Shown: one piece after another, positions 12,401 to 27,900 of the stretch
Numbering within the stretch: the stretch's first letter is position 1
How the letters are laid out: each line of letters opens with the position of its first letter
Assembly (NCBI GenBank): GCA_029339505.1
Contig: JAQISU010000156.1
Coordinates: 62,001 to 126,000 of the forward strand
Length of the DNA stretch: 64,000 bases
Direction of reading: 5' to 3'
Source of the DNA: Unio delphinus
Lineage: Eukaryota; Mollusca; Bivalvia; Unionida; Unionidae
Program-made: the position numbers and the translations under genes
The notes under the pieces: model-generated
The model's input: the letters and a program-made list of their open reading frames with translations, nothing else
What the model was told of the DNA's origin: nothing
The model's database searches: none

Positions 12401-15400
12401 CCATGTATTTATATGCAATTCTCAAAGATTACAAGAAGAAAAATAATATTTTCAAACTGACTACATGTTGGTTGTTTGTGATTTTTATTAATTGTTATAG
12501 GTCACGTAATGGAGGCTCTATTTAGCTCACTTTAGCTACCAGGCACTTTTGCTTTGCACTGCATGAATGCTTTGAAAACATCCTAGTACCAGTTTCATGT
12601 CCATCATGTAAACAAAACAAACAAAGCTGTTTCCTCATGCAAAGAAAATCTTATCTTGAACAAAACTGGGCTTGGGAATGAAGATGAATACCAACAAAAT
12701 CTATCACATTGTACTTCCTGTAGATGCAAAAGATTGCTGTGGCCTCAGGTACTTGTATTTGTTAGTAAAGAAGGAAAACTAATGACAGCACCCAGTCCTA
12801 TTCTATATTTTTTTAAAATATTACACAAGGTGATAAACTTCAGCTGGTTGAAATCTGTCCCCTTGCTGATTTTGTAGTAATTTTTTTTATTTCATCGCAC
12901 ATTTATTCACCAGTTAAACATTTGTGCATGAAAAGAGAAATTCCAAGTTTGTCCCCATGTGCAATTTAAGGAGAGATGCTGCCCAGATTTTACATGATGG
13001 GGGACTTTAACCTTTGTCACTAAAAGAAGGGGAGAGTACGGAGGGAGGGGGAGTAGGAAATGGCTCAATATTTACCTAACACTTTAGTATTTCACATTTT
13101 AGAGCTCTGCTGAAATCAAAATCTTTAAAAGATGTCACCTCTTGTTGTATGTATGAATATATTTATTGTTTATGAGTCTACTCTGTTCCTAATTTGTGTA
13201 GGAATATTTTTTGGCTTTCTTCTGAAAGGGCATATACATAGCAAGCAATAACCACCAATAAGATTTGAAGGTAACATATTTCACAGTGTGACACACCTGT
13301 AGTTTAGAGCTAGATATGCCTTATATAATGCATCATACAGGTATGTGTGTGTAACATGGAGCTTGATATGCCATTTATAATGCATCATACAGGTATGTGT
13401 TTGTAACACAGAGCTTGATATACCTTATATAATTTATCATACAGGTATGTGTTTGTAACACGGAGCTTGATATACCTTATATAATGCATTATACAGGTAT
13501 GTGTTTGTAACACAGAGCTAGATCTGCCTTATATAATGCATCATACAGGTATGTGTTTGTAACACGGAGCTTGATATGCCTTATATAATGCATCATACAG
13601 GTATGTGTTTGTAACACAGAGCTAGATATGCCTTATATAATGCATCATACAGGTATGTGTTTGTAACACAGAGCTAGATCTGCCTTATATAATGCATCAT
13701 ACAGGTATGTGTTTGTAACACGGAGCTTGATATGCCTTACACAGAGCTTGATATACCTTATATAATTTATCATACAGGTATGTGTTTGTAACACGGAGCT
13801 TGATATACCTTATATAATGCATCATACAGGTATGTGTTTGTAACACAGAGCTAGATTTGCCTTATATAATGCATCGTACAGGTATGTGTTTGTAACACAG
13901 AGCTAGATCTGCCTTATATAATGCATCATACAGGTATGTGTTTGTAACACAGAGCTTGATATGCCTTATATTATGCATCATACAGGTATGTGTTTGTAAC
14001 ACAGAGCTAGATCTGCCTTATATAATGCATCATACAGGTATGTGTTTGTAACACAGAGCTAGATATGCCTTATATAATGCATCATACAGGTATGTGTTTG
14101 TAACACGGAGCTTGATATGCCTTATATAATGCATCATACAGGTATGTGTTTGTAACACAGAGCCAGATATGCCTTATATAATGTATCATACAGGTATGTG
14201 TTTGTAACACAGAGCTAGATCTGCCTTATATAATGCATCATACAGGTATGTGTTTGTAACACAGAGCTTGATATGCCTTATATAATGCATCATACAGGTA
14301 TGTGTTTGTAACACAGAGTTTGATATGCCTTATACAGTGGGACCCCGCTATAACCCACCCCGCTATAACCTGAATTCGGATATAACCCGGTCGTGGCATG
14401 GCTCCCGAAATTTCGGGTAATTTACTACAGGTATTTTTCTCAAAGACCAAAAAAAAAAATTTAAGTATGAAAAAAAAAATTAAAGAGTTTAGTTATCATT
14501 TTCATATTCGTCTAAACAGTGCGAAAAAGAACGTGTAGAAAATGTATTATCAAATTTCTTCTAGTTTTATGCCAAAATAAACGTCGGAAATATGAACCAA
14601 TTGCTGGGCCTACTGAGAACTTTGATCTTTGTTTATTGTTGAAAAATTACAGCTCATAAGTGTCAATATTATAATTTTTTATTCCTGAGTAATGACGCCA
14701 TTGTGTCTACTTTGTGTTTGTCTTGAATGCATTCCGAATACAATCGTTGCTCAAATAATCTCCGATATATGTTCTCTTAATTCCATACACAACTAAGCAA
14801 CAGCCAATGCGGCAGTTGATAAAAGATTCTCACCAGAATGTATAAATCAATTAATTTAAGTACATTGTTTATCATCAAAGTGAACTGCCGAGCTAAACAG
14901 TGACATAATTCAGTGGTTAAAATACAGCCAGTTCTGCCTGCTGTATTTATTAGAGTACATCAAAAGAACATGACGCAATAACTGGGCGGCAAGTTCAAAG
15001 GACTTTGACTAGCAGCTTGGGTGGGAAAATGTGCTGAAATTTACAATGACTGAATTCAGAGACAGAAAGATCCTGAGATGTACATGTAGTTATTATAAAA
15101 ATACACTTTAGCTTCTATTATGTAATCTATGGACATGTACTATTTCATCATTCATTACGTACACCCGTTACATAATTTTTGTTTTTTTCTTTTCATTGAA
15201 TTCATGACAAAATTATTGAATATTTTACATCCGTGTGTGGATATTTTCGATGGAAATATTTGTATTATGGATTCAATGTATGTTACAAGATTCGCTGGTG
15301 AGTACACGGTGTTGATACTCTTTTCATGCAATAGATTATACATGTATACATAAATTAGACACGTGTATGTACCAATGCATGGTTCTCTGAATAAAGTAAT

Positions 15401-18400
15401 ATATTATATCTGCAATTTCTGTTACCACAGCAAATGTTTTTCTCATTTAATATATATTGATCAAAAATGGTAATTGTGCCATGCATTTTCGCACCCGTCT
15501 TTATGTAACCCCCACCCCCCCCAATTAAATCCAAAAATGTGTTGGTATTGTACATGGTTGCTTATAACACGGTTCGGTTCATAGCCCGGTCGGATTCTAT
15601 GGCTCCCAACTACCGTGTTATAGTGGGGTCCCACTGTATAATGCATCATACAGGTATGTGTTTGTAACACGGAGCTTGATATGCCTTATATAATACATCA
15701 TACAGGTATGTGTTTGTAACATAGGGTTAGATATGCCATATTTAATTCATCATACAGGTATACCATTTTTACAACAGGAAATATGGTCACTGATCAAGAA
15801 AAAACAACAACGATGGAGCTTGTACAAAGATAACAATCCCCAGGGTTTTATTTAAAGCTGTTTCTTTTTCTGAAAGCAAACAGCAAGCTGAGATCCAACA
15901 TCAACTAGAGTTGTCTCATCCAGTTGATTGTGCCTCCAAAATTCAAAATGGAGATGGCAAGATCAATCCGCCTCTCCATTCAATGCGATGGTTGTGCCAT
16001 CATTCTTGATCTCTCTGACAAATAGTTTCACGTCCCTATCCCATCTCCCAGTGTCACAAAACATGTTCCAATTTGCTTACTGGAATACAGTTAAAAATTT
16101 GCTTACTGGAATACAGTTAAAAAATTTGCTTACTGGAATACAGTTAAAAATTTGTTTACTGAAATATGGTTTAAAATTTGCTTACTGGAATATGGTTTAA
16201 AATTTGCTTACTGGAATACAGTTTAAAATTTTCTTACTGGAATACAGTTTAAAATTTGGTACGTGGAGGTTTGACCACAGATGCTTTGACCATAGGTGGT
16301 TTGACCATAAGTGGTTTGTCCACAGCAGGGGTTTGACCATAGGAGGTTTGTCCACAGCGGGGGTTTGACCTTAGGGGGTTTGACCATAATATGAAAAGAC
16401 TAGAATTAGCTGTTGGAGCATTAGATGTAAGTATATTTGGGGATTAAAGTGAGAGATTAAAAGCATATCTTCAGGGATTATAAGTTGCTGCATTTAATTC
16501 ACTAAAATTTGTATAGTTGAAGGATTATAAGTTGCGTAATGTATATCTTAACTTTATCAAGGATTATACAGTAAGTTGCGTAATTATATCTTAAGTTGCG
16601 GCACTTAAAGTGCAACATGTTGTTCAGACGTATGGTCAAACAGATGTACTGACATATGTGGATGCTATTGCACATCTGTCATTTAGTTAACCATAAAACT
16701 GTTATTCCATTAACTATAATATTTGCATGATATTAATGTTTTGATTTGATTTTATCATTTATATGCGGTATGTATTTTGTAGGACTGAGTGTAATTTTCT
16801 AGTAGATCTACAGCCTTAATTTGTGAAACGTTGGACTTGATGCCTAATTTGTGTTCATTTTCTGTTTAATAATAAATCGAGTAGGCCTGGCACCAGCCTT
16901 TATGTGGACCAAAAACAAGCTGTTATTGACTTTTATTTATTACATGTTAATTACTAATTAGCATTCACTTTTTGGCAACTCAAAGGAAACTTGTCACATA
17001 AAATTTCATTAATTGAACCATAATTTTAAACTCTAAATAACAGTTTATTATAATTATAAAATCCATATGTGGACACACCACCTATGGACAAAACCCCGGT
17101 GGACAAACCACCTATGGTCAAAGCACCTGTGGTCAAAGCACCTAGAACCTAAAATTTGCTTACTGGAATACAGTTTAAAATTGGCTTACTGGAATACAGT
17201 TTAAAATTCGCTTACTGGAATACAGTTTAAAATTCGCTTTCTTGGATGCTCTTATCTGCAGAGTAATATATTTGTTCTTCATAGGTAGATGTGCTGTGAT
17301 AAGTGTAACATTATTTATACATAGTTGGTCACTGTAATACATTTTCATGATTCACTGTGTTGTTTTAACATTCATAAATTCATTTATGTGCCTGATGAAC
17401 ATTTCCAAAATACTTTAAATTTGAATTCATGCCACCATTTAGCAGTTTTCTTGCTTTAATTTTTGCTACTGTAAATTGTTATTTGTTTCATTACAGGCTA
17501 TCACAACGGGAGATATTAAGTGTAACTTTAAGGGGTTTGCCATGGGAGACTCCTGGATATCACCGATAGATTCCACACTTGGATGGAGTTCCTACTTGTA
17601 CACAAATGTAAGACAGTTTTACCACCAAACTGAAGCATTAATAAGGTGTGATACAGTCTAAATATTCAGCATTTTTGTTACATACATGGTAGCTGTTACC
17701 TCTGGTATATTAATTAGGACCACCTTGCAGGCATAATTTGTGGTGGCAGTCTCAGAAATGTATTTTTTTATACATATTCCAATTGAATGTTAGTACATTT
17801 TGTTTTTTGAACTTATCCTAATTTCATTCATATCATTGAAAGGTTTTACCAAATGGGAACCATCATTGTACCTTTTCCCTACCAAATGGGAACCATCATT
17901 GTACCTTTTCCATACCAAATGGGAACCATCATTGTACCTTTTCCTTACCAAATGGGAACCATCATCGTACCTTTTCCTTACCAAACGTAGTCATAATTAT
18001 AAAAAAAAGCTTGGCAATATTTTGAAGTGCATTTATCATGATTAGTCCAAGCTGGATTTAGATATGTAAATGAAATTTTCTTCTACCTAGCGAGAATATG
18101 GTGAATTTGATGAAATTAATAATAAATGGTGTACTGATTTAAAAATAATCACCTGGAACTAATGATTTTGCATATTTTCATATCAGTAATTAAAATTATT
18201 ATGAAGTACTATTAAAGTTTTTAACAAAATACTAATACTTGGAATTTCCTTTTGCTTAACTCTGAATGAATTTCCAACTTTTTTTCATCTCTAGTTGTGC
18301 CATATTTGAAATTTTCTGCTGTTACAGAATCTGGCTGATATCTCTTTGAGGAATAGTTAACTCGCATTCAGTGACAGCCTTTCAACTTTTTTTTTTTTCC

Positions 18401-21400
18401 ACTTTCACATGAATTACCTTTACTGAATCTTTCTTATAATCTTCCTTGCAAAATTAATTTAGTAAATTAATTTTATACAAGAAAAGATCACCTCATTTGA
18501 CAACTATGTGTTCTAAAATGATTATTACTTGTACTAAAACGATTATAACCAAGTTTTTGTTGTTTAAATGCAGACACCGACTGTTCTTCTAGCATGATTG
18601 TTTCTCTTCAAATGCGGTACTGTGCATTGATGTTAATGTATGATAATGTATGAGGCAGTACTGTACATTGATGTCAATGTATGATGAAGTACTGTACATT
18701 GATGTCAATGTATGATGAAGTACTGTACATTGATGTCAATGTATGATGAAGTACTGTACATTGATGTCAATGTATGATGCAGTACTGTACATTGATGTCA
18801 ATGTATGATGAAGTACTGTACATTGATGTCAATGTATGATGAAGTACTGTACATTGATGTCAATGTATGATGCAGTACTGTACATTGATGTCAATGTATG
18901 ATGAAGTACTGTACATTGATGTCAATGTATGATGATGTACTGTACATTGATGTCAATGTATGATGAAGTACTGTACATTGATGTCAATGTATGATGCAGT
19001 ACTGTACATTGATGTCAATGTATGATGAAGTACTGTACATTGATGTCAATGTATGATGTAGTACTGTACATTGATGTTAATCTTCTGTGTAAATCAGTAA
19101 TTAAAAAAAACATATTACTGTCATATGATCAATACATAAAGAAAACAGACACTTGCTGATTCATTTTATCGAATTTATTGTATAGATTCAGTAAACTGAG
19201 GCGTATCTGTTAAGTAAACATAAGAATTTATTGTATTGATTCAGTGAACTGAGGTGTATCTGTTAAGTAGACATAAGAATTTATTGTATTGATTCAGTGA
19301 ACTGAAGCGTATCTGTTAAGTAAACATAAGAATTTATTGTATTGATTCAGTGAACTGAGGCGTATCTGTTAAGTAAGCATAAGAATTTATTGTATTGATT
19401 CAGTGAACTGAGGCGTATCTGTTAAGTAAACATAAGAATTTATTGTATTGATTCAGTGAACTGAGGCGTATCTGTTAAGTAAACATAAGAATTTATTGTA
19501 TTGATTCAGTGAACTGAGGCGTATCTGTTAAGTAAACATAAGAATTTATTGTATTGATTCAGTGAACTGAGGCGTATCTGTTAAATAAACATAAGAAGGT
19601 CTTTTACAACACTGCTATGTAGTAATGCCAATTTCTTTCTTTCAAGTGTTTTGCGTTAGTTTAATTAACTTGGCTTGTAGTATCAGAGGGAATCAATGAA
19701 TAAATGGAGAGAGATTCATTATGCCCAGAGAACATAAATGAGTAGATAAAGTGTTTCAAGTATGAAAATTTGCTTTTGCCAGACTTCTTGTAAAATAGGA
19801 AGAAAGCACTTGTCTTGGTTGGCTTAGAAAATATTTCGTCCCAGATGTACTAGTTGGCTTAGAAAATGTATCATCCCAGATGTCCTGGTTGGCTTAGAAA
19901 TGTATCATCCCAGATGTCCTGGTTGGCTTAGACAATGTTTCATCCCAGATGACCTGGTTGGCTTAGAAAATGTATCATCCCAGATGTAGTAAAAGACAAT
20001 GACAATGTAAACAAATAGATTGCTCTTGTAAAATACAATGGCAATATAAAAATATAGATTCTTTTCTAAAATACAGTGGCATTATAAAAAATATGCTCTG
20101 TTCTAAAATACAATGGCAATATAAAAAAATAGGTTCCTGTTGTAAAATACAATGGCAATATAAAAAATAGGTTATGTTATATAATGCAATGGCAAAATTA
20201 AAAATAGGTTACTGTTGTAAAATACAATGGTAATATAAAAAATAGGTTACTTTTGCAAAATACAATGGCAATATAAAAAATAGATTACTGTTGCAAATTA
20301 CAATGATAATATAAAAAATAGGTTACTGTTGTAAAATACAATGGCAATATAAAAAAATAGGTTACTGTAACAGTTGTAAAATACAATGCCAATATAAAAA
20401 ATAAGTTCTGATCTAAAATGCAATGGCAATATATAAAAAATAGGTTACTGTTGTAAAATACAATGGCAATATAAAAATAGATTACTTTTGTAAATACAAT
20501 GGCAATATAAAAAAGTTACTGTTTTAAAATACAATGGCAATATATAAAAAAATAGGTTACTGTGACAGTTGTAAATACAATGGCAATATATAAAAAATAG
20601 GTTACTGTGACAGTTGTAAATAGGTTACTGTTGTAAAATACAATGGCAATATAAAAAAGTTACTGTTTTAAAATACAATGGCAATATATAAAAAATAGGT
20701 TATTGTAACAGTTGTAAAATACAATGGCGATATAAAAAATAGGTTACTGTTGTAAAATAATGGCAATATAAAAAAAAGTTAATTGTAACAGTTGTAAAAT
20801 ACAATGGCAGTATAAAAAATAGGTTACTGTTGTAAAATACAATGCCAATATGAAAAAGTTACTGTAACAGTTGTAAAATACAATGCCAATAAAAAATAGG
20901 TTACTGTTGTAAAATACAATGCCAATATAAAAAATAGATTACTCTTGTAAAATACAACGGCAATATATAAAAAATAGATTACTCTTGTAAAATACAACAG
21001 CAATATAAAAAAATAGGTTGCTGTAGCAGTTGTAAAATACAATGGCAATATAAACAATAGGTTACTGTTGTAAAAGACAATGCCAATATAAAAAATAGGT
21101 TACTGTAACAGTTGTAAAATACAATGCCAATCTAAAAAATAGGTTACTGTAACAGTTGTAAAATACAATGCCAATATAAAAGATAGGTTACTGTTGTAAA
21201 ATACAATGCCAATATAAAAAATAGATTACTCTTGTAAAATACAACAGCAGTATAAAAAAATAGGTTACTGTTGTAAAATACAATGGCAGTATAAAAAATA
21301 GGTTACTGTTGTAAAATACAATGCCATTATAAAAAAGTTACTGTAACAGTTGTAAAATACAATGCCAATAAAAAAAATAGGTTACTGTTGTATAATACAA

Positions 21401-24400
21401 TGCCAATATAAAAAATAGATTACTCTTGTAAAATACAATGGCAATATATAAAAATAGATTACTCTTGTAAAATACAACGGCAATATTAAAAAATAGGTTA
21501 CTGTAACAGTTGTAAAATACAATGACAATATAAAAATTAGTTAAAGTTGTAAAATACAATGGCAGTATAAAAAATAGGTTACTGTTGTAAAATACAATGC
21601 CAATATAAAAAGTTACTGTAACAGTTGTAAAATACAATTCCAATATAAAAATAGGTTACTGTTGTAAAATACAACGGCAATATAAAAAAAATAGGTTACT
21701 GTTGTAAAATACAAAGGCAGTATAAAAAAATAGGTTACTGTTGTAAAATACAATGGCAATATAAAAAAATAGGTTATTCTTGTAAAATACAATGGCAATA
21801 TAAAAAATAGATTACTGTTGTAAAATACAATGGCAATATATAAAAAATAGGTTACTGTTGTAAAATATAATGGCAATATGAAAAAGTTACTGTTTTAAAA
21901 TACAATGGCAATATATAAAAAATTGGTTACTGTAACAGTTGTAAAATACAATGGCAATATAAAAAATAGGTTACTTTTGTAAACAGTTTTCCATTGTAGA
22001 AGTTCATTTGTCATACATCAGAATGATAAAATATTGGATAAGTGATTACTTTTCATAGTAATTGACATGGATATGTCCACTGGGTCACAATTTATTTCAG
22101 GTTGGGCTAAAGAAATTAAATTATTTACTTGTTTTCCAAGGTTTATGTGTTAATTGTGGGAGATGAGATTTCTGTAAATAGCATTATAATTGCAGCTATT
22201 TATGACCGTAAAAATAGCACCAAAATTTATTGAAGTGAATAAAACTTTTTTTCAAACTTTCTGCCTTCTTCTTTGAAGGGAAATCTGACTTGTATTGACA
22301 TTTTAAATTGATTATTGATGCACCATTTTGAAACAAAAGGGAAACAATGCATGGCAAAGTAAACTTCTTTTTTTGGGCCAGGGCAGATATTTTGCTAAAT
22401 AACCTCCTAGCATGGACACTAATTATTCATCATCGTACATGTGTTGTCAAAAAGTGACAAAATTTATCAGATAGATCTTTCATGTTCATAGTGATGGATA
22501 TGTGTTGTGTTCCTTTCTTAATAAGAATTTTTTGTTCACAGTATGTATTGATAATGACTAATACACAATGTTTGTGCTTGAATTGCCCAAATTTAGTTAA
22601 TTTCTGTTGTTTTACTCTTGCTTGTGTGCAGTGTGTGGGAAGATGTCATAAAAGTAGTGTATTCTTTTTATGGAAATAATGTAAGTGTAAGACATAGTGC
22701 CGGTACTTTTTGATATCCTATATTATAACTATACCATTGGATGACATTTATTTTTAGGTACTTATAAAATAATTGTTTAAGCATGTGATTGTTCAAAAAA
22801 GAATGGGAATCAGACTCAATTTAATTTACCAATTGTTTATCAAGACATTGTTAGACAAGTTTTAAAAAAATAACTTTATAGTTTTCATTAGTTTTACATT
22901 TACTATACGTTCTTATAAACATTTTAAAATGGCACAGTTTGTATAATCGCTTCATTCTATCTGTTTAGTCCCTCATCGATTTGAGTGGGTATCTGGCAGT
23001 GAACAGTAGCCTTCAGAAGGTGGCACAAGCCATACAAATGGGAAATTGGACACAAGCCACAGAAGCCTGGGGGTCAGCACAAGATGTTGTGGAACTAAAA
23101 TCAAATGGAGTCAATTTCTATAATATTCTGCAATGGGGAGGATCAGAACCAACAATTAAAGGAGAAAGGCTTATTGGTAAGAATGAAATTAAATGTAGAA
23201 TTCTGTCTTACTGTAATGCTCTCAATATATCTCTGGTCTTCATTGATCCATTAAAATGGTTTGGTACAGTCCTGATCATCTGTCATAAACAGGGTAGATA
23301 AGTGGTTGGAATAATGAAAATATCAGAAAATGCGAAAAGGAGGGCTGGTCAGGCAGAACAAATTGCAAATTAAATAAAAGTGCTGTATAAGTATGAAATC
23401 AGAGTTATTAATAATTATTCTACAGTACAAATAACATAATAGAGTTCAGAACTATTATTTGAAGAAATAAATTTCAATCAGGTATACTGAAAAATGGATT
23501 TAAATTTATTGAATGCAGCATTTAGTATACAGTGTGGTAAGATGCAGATGATATTGTTTAATAAAATGAGTGAGTGATGCTTGTTTCCCAGCTTTGCTTC
23601 TCTTGTGGCGAGGTTGCACCAGCATCTCAATAACATGATATCAATAGCATAGCTGCCAACTGTCCAATTTGTTTCCCGCCGTATTTGCCCTGTATTTTGG
23701 ATCTGAATACGAGTGTATGTTCTTTACTTTAAAAAACTATTAAAAGATTTCTTTGGAATTTTCAGGTTAGAATGAGCACTCTGTTCTAATTTGATAGAAA
23801 TGTATTACATGTATATAGGAATAGAGTTCTACAATACAATTAGTTCATTTGAAATCGAGGCTTCCTTGCCTGTCTTTATCCGCCATATTGGATTTTGCAA
23901 ACAGTTACCGGAGTCACTGTATCTTGTCTTTGTAATAATCAGCTTCTAATCTTGCTAAATAGGAATGTGGAATATTCAGAATTTTCTCCAGGTAAAAGAG
24001 AAGAAAACAAATGGAAGGACAATTAGGCCACCTTGTGTAGATTTGTGAAACCATCTAGTAAAGGAGAAAACTTGACGTTTTGCAAATTGTGTAATGTGAT
24101 TTACCTCAAATAATAAATATCAGCAACACTAACATTAAATAGTCAGTACAAAACCTAGTTGTTACTCTGGACAGTATTCTCACACTGCACCAACATGTTA
24201 TAAACATATGCAAGGCTGCATATCTTTAGCTGAGATGCATCAGCTCCATTTACAAATATCTTATAGTTGATGCCATTAAAACACTTGTGTGTTCATTAGT
24301 ACTTTCAAGACTGGACTATTATAACTCAGTTCTATCTGGTTAATCTTAATATCTACTCCAGAAACTTCACAAAGTTTAAAACACAGCTGCTCTGATCATC

Positions 24401-24941
24401 TTTAAAGTACCACGATCAGAGCACACTTCCCCGCTGCCCTGTACCCTACACTGGCTATCCATTTGAATCTAGCACAAAATTTGTTCTCTGTGCTGTGTTT
24501 CACTGATGAACTCCAGTCCAGCATACCTATCTGGCCTCACCCATGTGTACACACCAGCAAGATACTTATGCTCCTCTTCTGAAAATCGTATACTCATTAT
24601 TCCCACTATGAAAATGAAGTCATATAGATAATGTTCTTTTGCATACCAGGGCCAAGCAACATGGAATGAATTGTCCATTGAAATTAGACACAAAGACAGT
24701 GATCACTTTCAAGAGTGCTCTTAAAACTCACCTTTTTCAACTGCAGAACAAACTTAAAGACCTAATAATGTTTCCTATCATAAATATTTTCAACATTTTT
24801 TATGTTTTCCAATTTCGTACTGTTTGTTTGGGGGTTTCTTGGTTTTTTTGTATATTGTTATAGATGTTGTAAAGCACATGGAGCTCTAGAGATTAGGCGC
24901 TATACAAAGTGCTCATTATTATTAAATTATTATTATTACAT

Positions 24942-24991
<50 letters not shown>

Positions 24992-27900
24992 GGTATATGA
25001 AATTGCTTTATACCAACACTTTAAATGCCATGTTAATTTTAATATATATATATATATAGTACCCACAATCTTACCAACTGTTTTATTGGAATTTTCACAC
25101 TTAATTTTTATTTTATTTTGGTCACTTTATAATTGTTTTCTGTCCAATTTTTTTTCTCCAGGTAGGATGACCAAGCGAATGCTGGGAATATTACATAATG
25201 ATCCTTTGTCTGAGCTGATGAATGGTCCCATTAGACGCAAGCTTAAAACTATTCCTGAACATGTTATATGGGGAGGTCAGATGATTGTCAGTATTTTATT
25301 TAAATCTACTTTAGTGCAGTTTTCTTCCTGTCCTCATAGTGATGCTATCATTTCAACTTGCATTACTTTAAAACCCATTAATTGACAATACACAAATCCC
25401 AATATGTTTTAATGTTTCCTGATATCCTTAGAACTCATTGTTATAATGTAAACATCCAGTCAGAGCCCAATCATTCAGATGGCACCTGTTTTACCTCATC
25501 TTGGGTATGTAATTAAGATAATTTGGGACAGTTATTCACTCAATTAGCAAGTATTTTACCTTATATCCGATTGGCTGGGAACAGCATCCTCCATTCTCTG
25601 AATTAGGGAAATAATTAAGATTTTATAAGGAAAAAGGAAAAAGTAGGAAGTACTTAATGTACTGGTTCTAAAAAATATGAATTAATCTTATTTACTTTGA
25701 CAGTTTTGCCAGCTTAACCTGTAAAATCATCTTTTCATTTGACACTCAAAGTTTGTAAGTGCTCAATTAACTTGTGAAAACATTATGTTTTTGAAAACCT
25801 GTTTCACCTGAAGTGAGCATCACCAAAGAATTTATATTCTGGCTCTTACTTTCCTGTACTTTTCATGTTCACTCATTGTACACAAGTAATTATTATGACA
25901 ATTCCCATTATTTTCTGAATTCATTTTCTTGTAAATTAATAATTTATAGATTAAATGACCAATTGTATATTTCATAAATTTAGTCACTTTTCATGATTAA
26001 TTCAGTCCCAAAATCAGTTCAGTCATCTTGATATGTAAGCATTCAGTCTCATAATGTTATAATAGTGACCATTGAAGACTTGCAAACTAAGCACAGACCA
26101 TTCATGTCTTGATTGCCAAATGTGTCTGTTCTAAAATGGATGTTAATTGCCATCTTACTGTTCTTATAGCCACTGCTAAGTTTCAATATATACATGGATG
26201 GAATTAAGCCAACAAAATAATAGGCATATTTTTAAAATTTCTTATGAAAAAGGGGAGCTGTAGAGGCTCAATGTTGAGCATGCCTGCCTCTGAACAAACT
26301 GGTGTGTGTTCATATAATGCAATCAGATCAACCTGGGTCAGTGACCTTGACGTGTCCTTGGGCAGGACAACTTATCCCAATTGTCGCGGTATTAAATAAC
26401 CTATTTGTGTTGCTGGGCTTTAAAGCATGAAATCAAACCATGCTTGATCAAAAAGCAAGTGCATGGGGTCAAGATTTGGGGAGATTTAGAACAAAAAGCA
26501 TGTACAGGGGCCAAGATTCGAGGAAATTTAGGACAAAAAGTGTATGCAGGGGTACCGATTGAGGGGAGAGAGATAGAACAAAAAGCATGTACAGGGGCCA
26601 AGATTAGTATGACAAAAGCATGTTCAGTGGTACAGATTGGGGGATATAGGACAAATAGCATGTACAGGGGTACAGATTGGGGAAAGGATATAGGACAAAC
26701 AGCATGTACAGGGGTACAAATTGGGGAGGGATATAGGACAAAAGCATTTACAGGGGTCAAGATTTGAGGAGATGTAGGACAAAAAGCATGTACAGTCAAG
26801 GTTTGGGGGATATAGGACAAAAAGTTAAATGAATTCTTGCATTTAAGGTACATTACTGCTTAGCCACAATCTTTGGTATCTGTCTTGATCTGTCTATACC
26901 CTAACCCTTTCTTGGCCCTAACCCTTTCTTGGCCCTCTTTACCCTAACCCTGTCTTGGCCCTCTTACTGGTGCAGAAATCTTGATGATCATTTTCTCTTT
27001 ACACTGACATGGTCTCTTGATTCACCAGTGATAATGGAATCTGCTGGCAGTGTGTTATATATATATTTCAGTTTCCACTACTGGCACAAAATGTTTGACA
27101 CTTATTACATTTCAAGTTAAGCAAATTCTTCACAATCATTCAAAAAAAAAAGAAAAAATCACTTTCAAAATAATATTAAAATTATTCAATGCCCTGCTAG
27201 TCACTTGTTAGCCTGGCTAGTCAGATCAAAGATTGGTGATTCTAATTAAGTCTGTGGGATTTCCTGAAAGAGAGATCATAAGAAAAAAATGAATTGAAGA
27301 TTTCACATCAGCTTGGATAGGATCAGTGAATTAAATTGTAAATTGTCCGTGTTGTAAATTTTGGTTTAGATCTACTTAGCTACCGATATGTGAGAGGAAA
27401 GGATATTGGGGATATTGTAATATTGTACAATTCCTAGGCCACTATTACAATCTATCATTTTATCTCATAGTAGTTGTAATTGTTGTCATTGTGACTGATG
27501 TTGTTCTTGTTATTTTCCAGATCATAAAGTGAGGAAATTGCATGAATACAAATTTTATTTTATCAAATAATTTCTATTAAATGTGCATAGTAAGAAAACA
27601 CAAACATTAATTCATAAATCTTTATTGAAGGGTGCAATGTCTTAGTAATTTTGCTTTTCAAGTAAGAAACAGTAATTTGTGTCTTTCTTTATCAGCTTTT
27701 TAAATAAACAATTGTGTAGGATTATCATGCCTGACAGTATAAAGTAAGTATTTTGGAGTATAATACATGACAGTATAAAGCATATTGGATTATAATGTGT
27801 GACACTATACAGTGAGTGTGTTGGAGTATAATGCATGAGAGTATAGTGTGTTGGATTACAATGCATGACAGTATAAAGTAAGTGTTGGATTATAATGTAT

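Larger units (their letters stand above)
17608..22968 (+). other. SCPEP1: SCPEP1 intron, mostly minisatellites
   Basis: A 5.4 kb intron containing five different tandem arrays, each listed separately. The gaps 17991-18639 and 21986-22968 are AT-rich and show no exon or element I can name. Confidence 0.85.

Noticed and set aside
13303..14334. CRISPR-like regular repeats
   Set aside because: Units are contiguous with no unique spacers, and the window is plainly from an animal genome. They are minisatellites; the same holds for the other arrays.
20824..21876. Minus-strand open frames of 77-101 codons with repeated hydrophobic peptides
   Set aside because: They are read across the 38-44-bp minisatellite. 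Frames end where unit length changes, and there is no start context or non-repeat coding sequence.
24802..25059. Open frames rich in Tyr or Leu at 24802-25385
   Set aside because: They read through the (ATT)n tail of a LINE and an (AT)n run. Only the part from 25162 is real coding sequence, as an SCPEP1 exon.
26401..26853. 150-codon - strand frame and 120-codon + strand frame
   Set aside because: Both are by-products of the 41-47-bp array; no non-repeat coding content.
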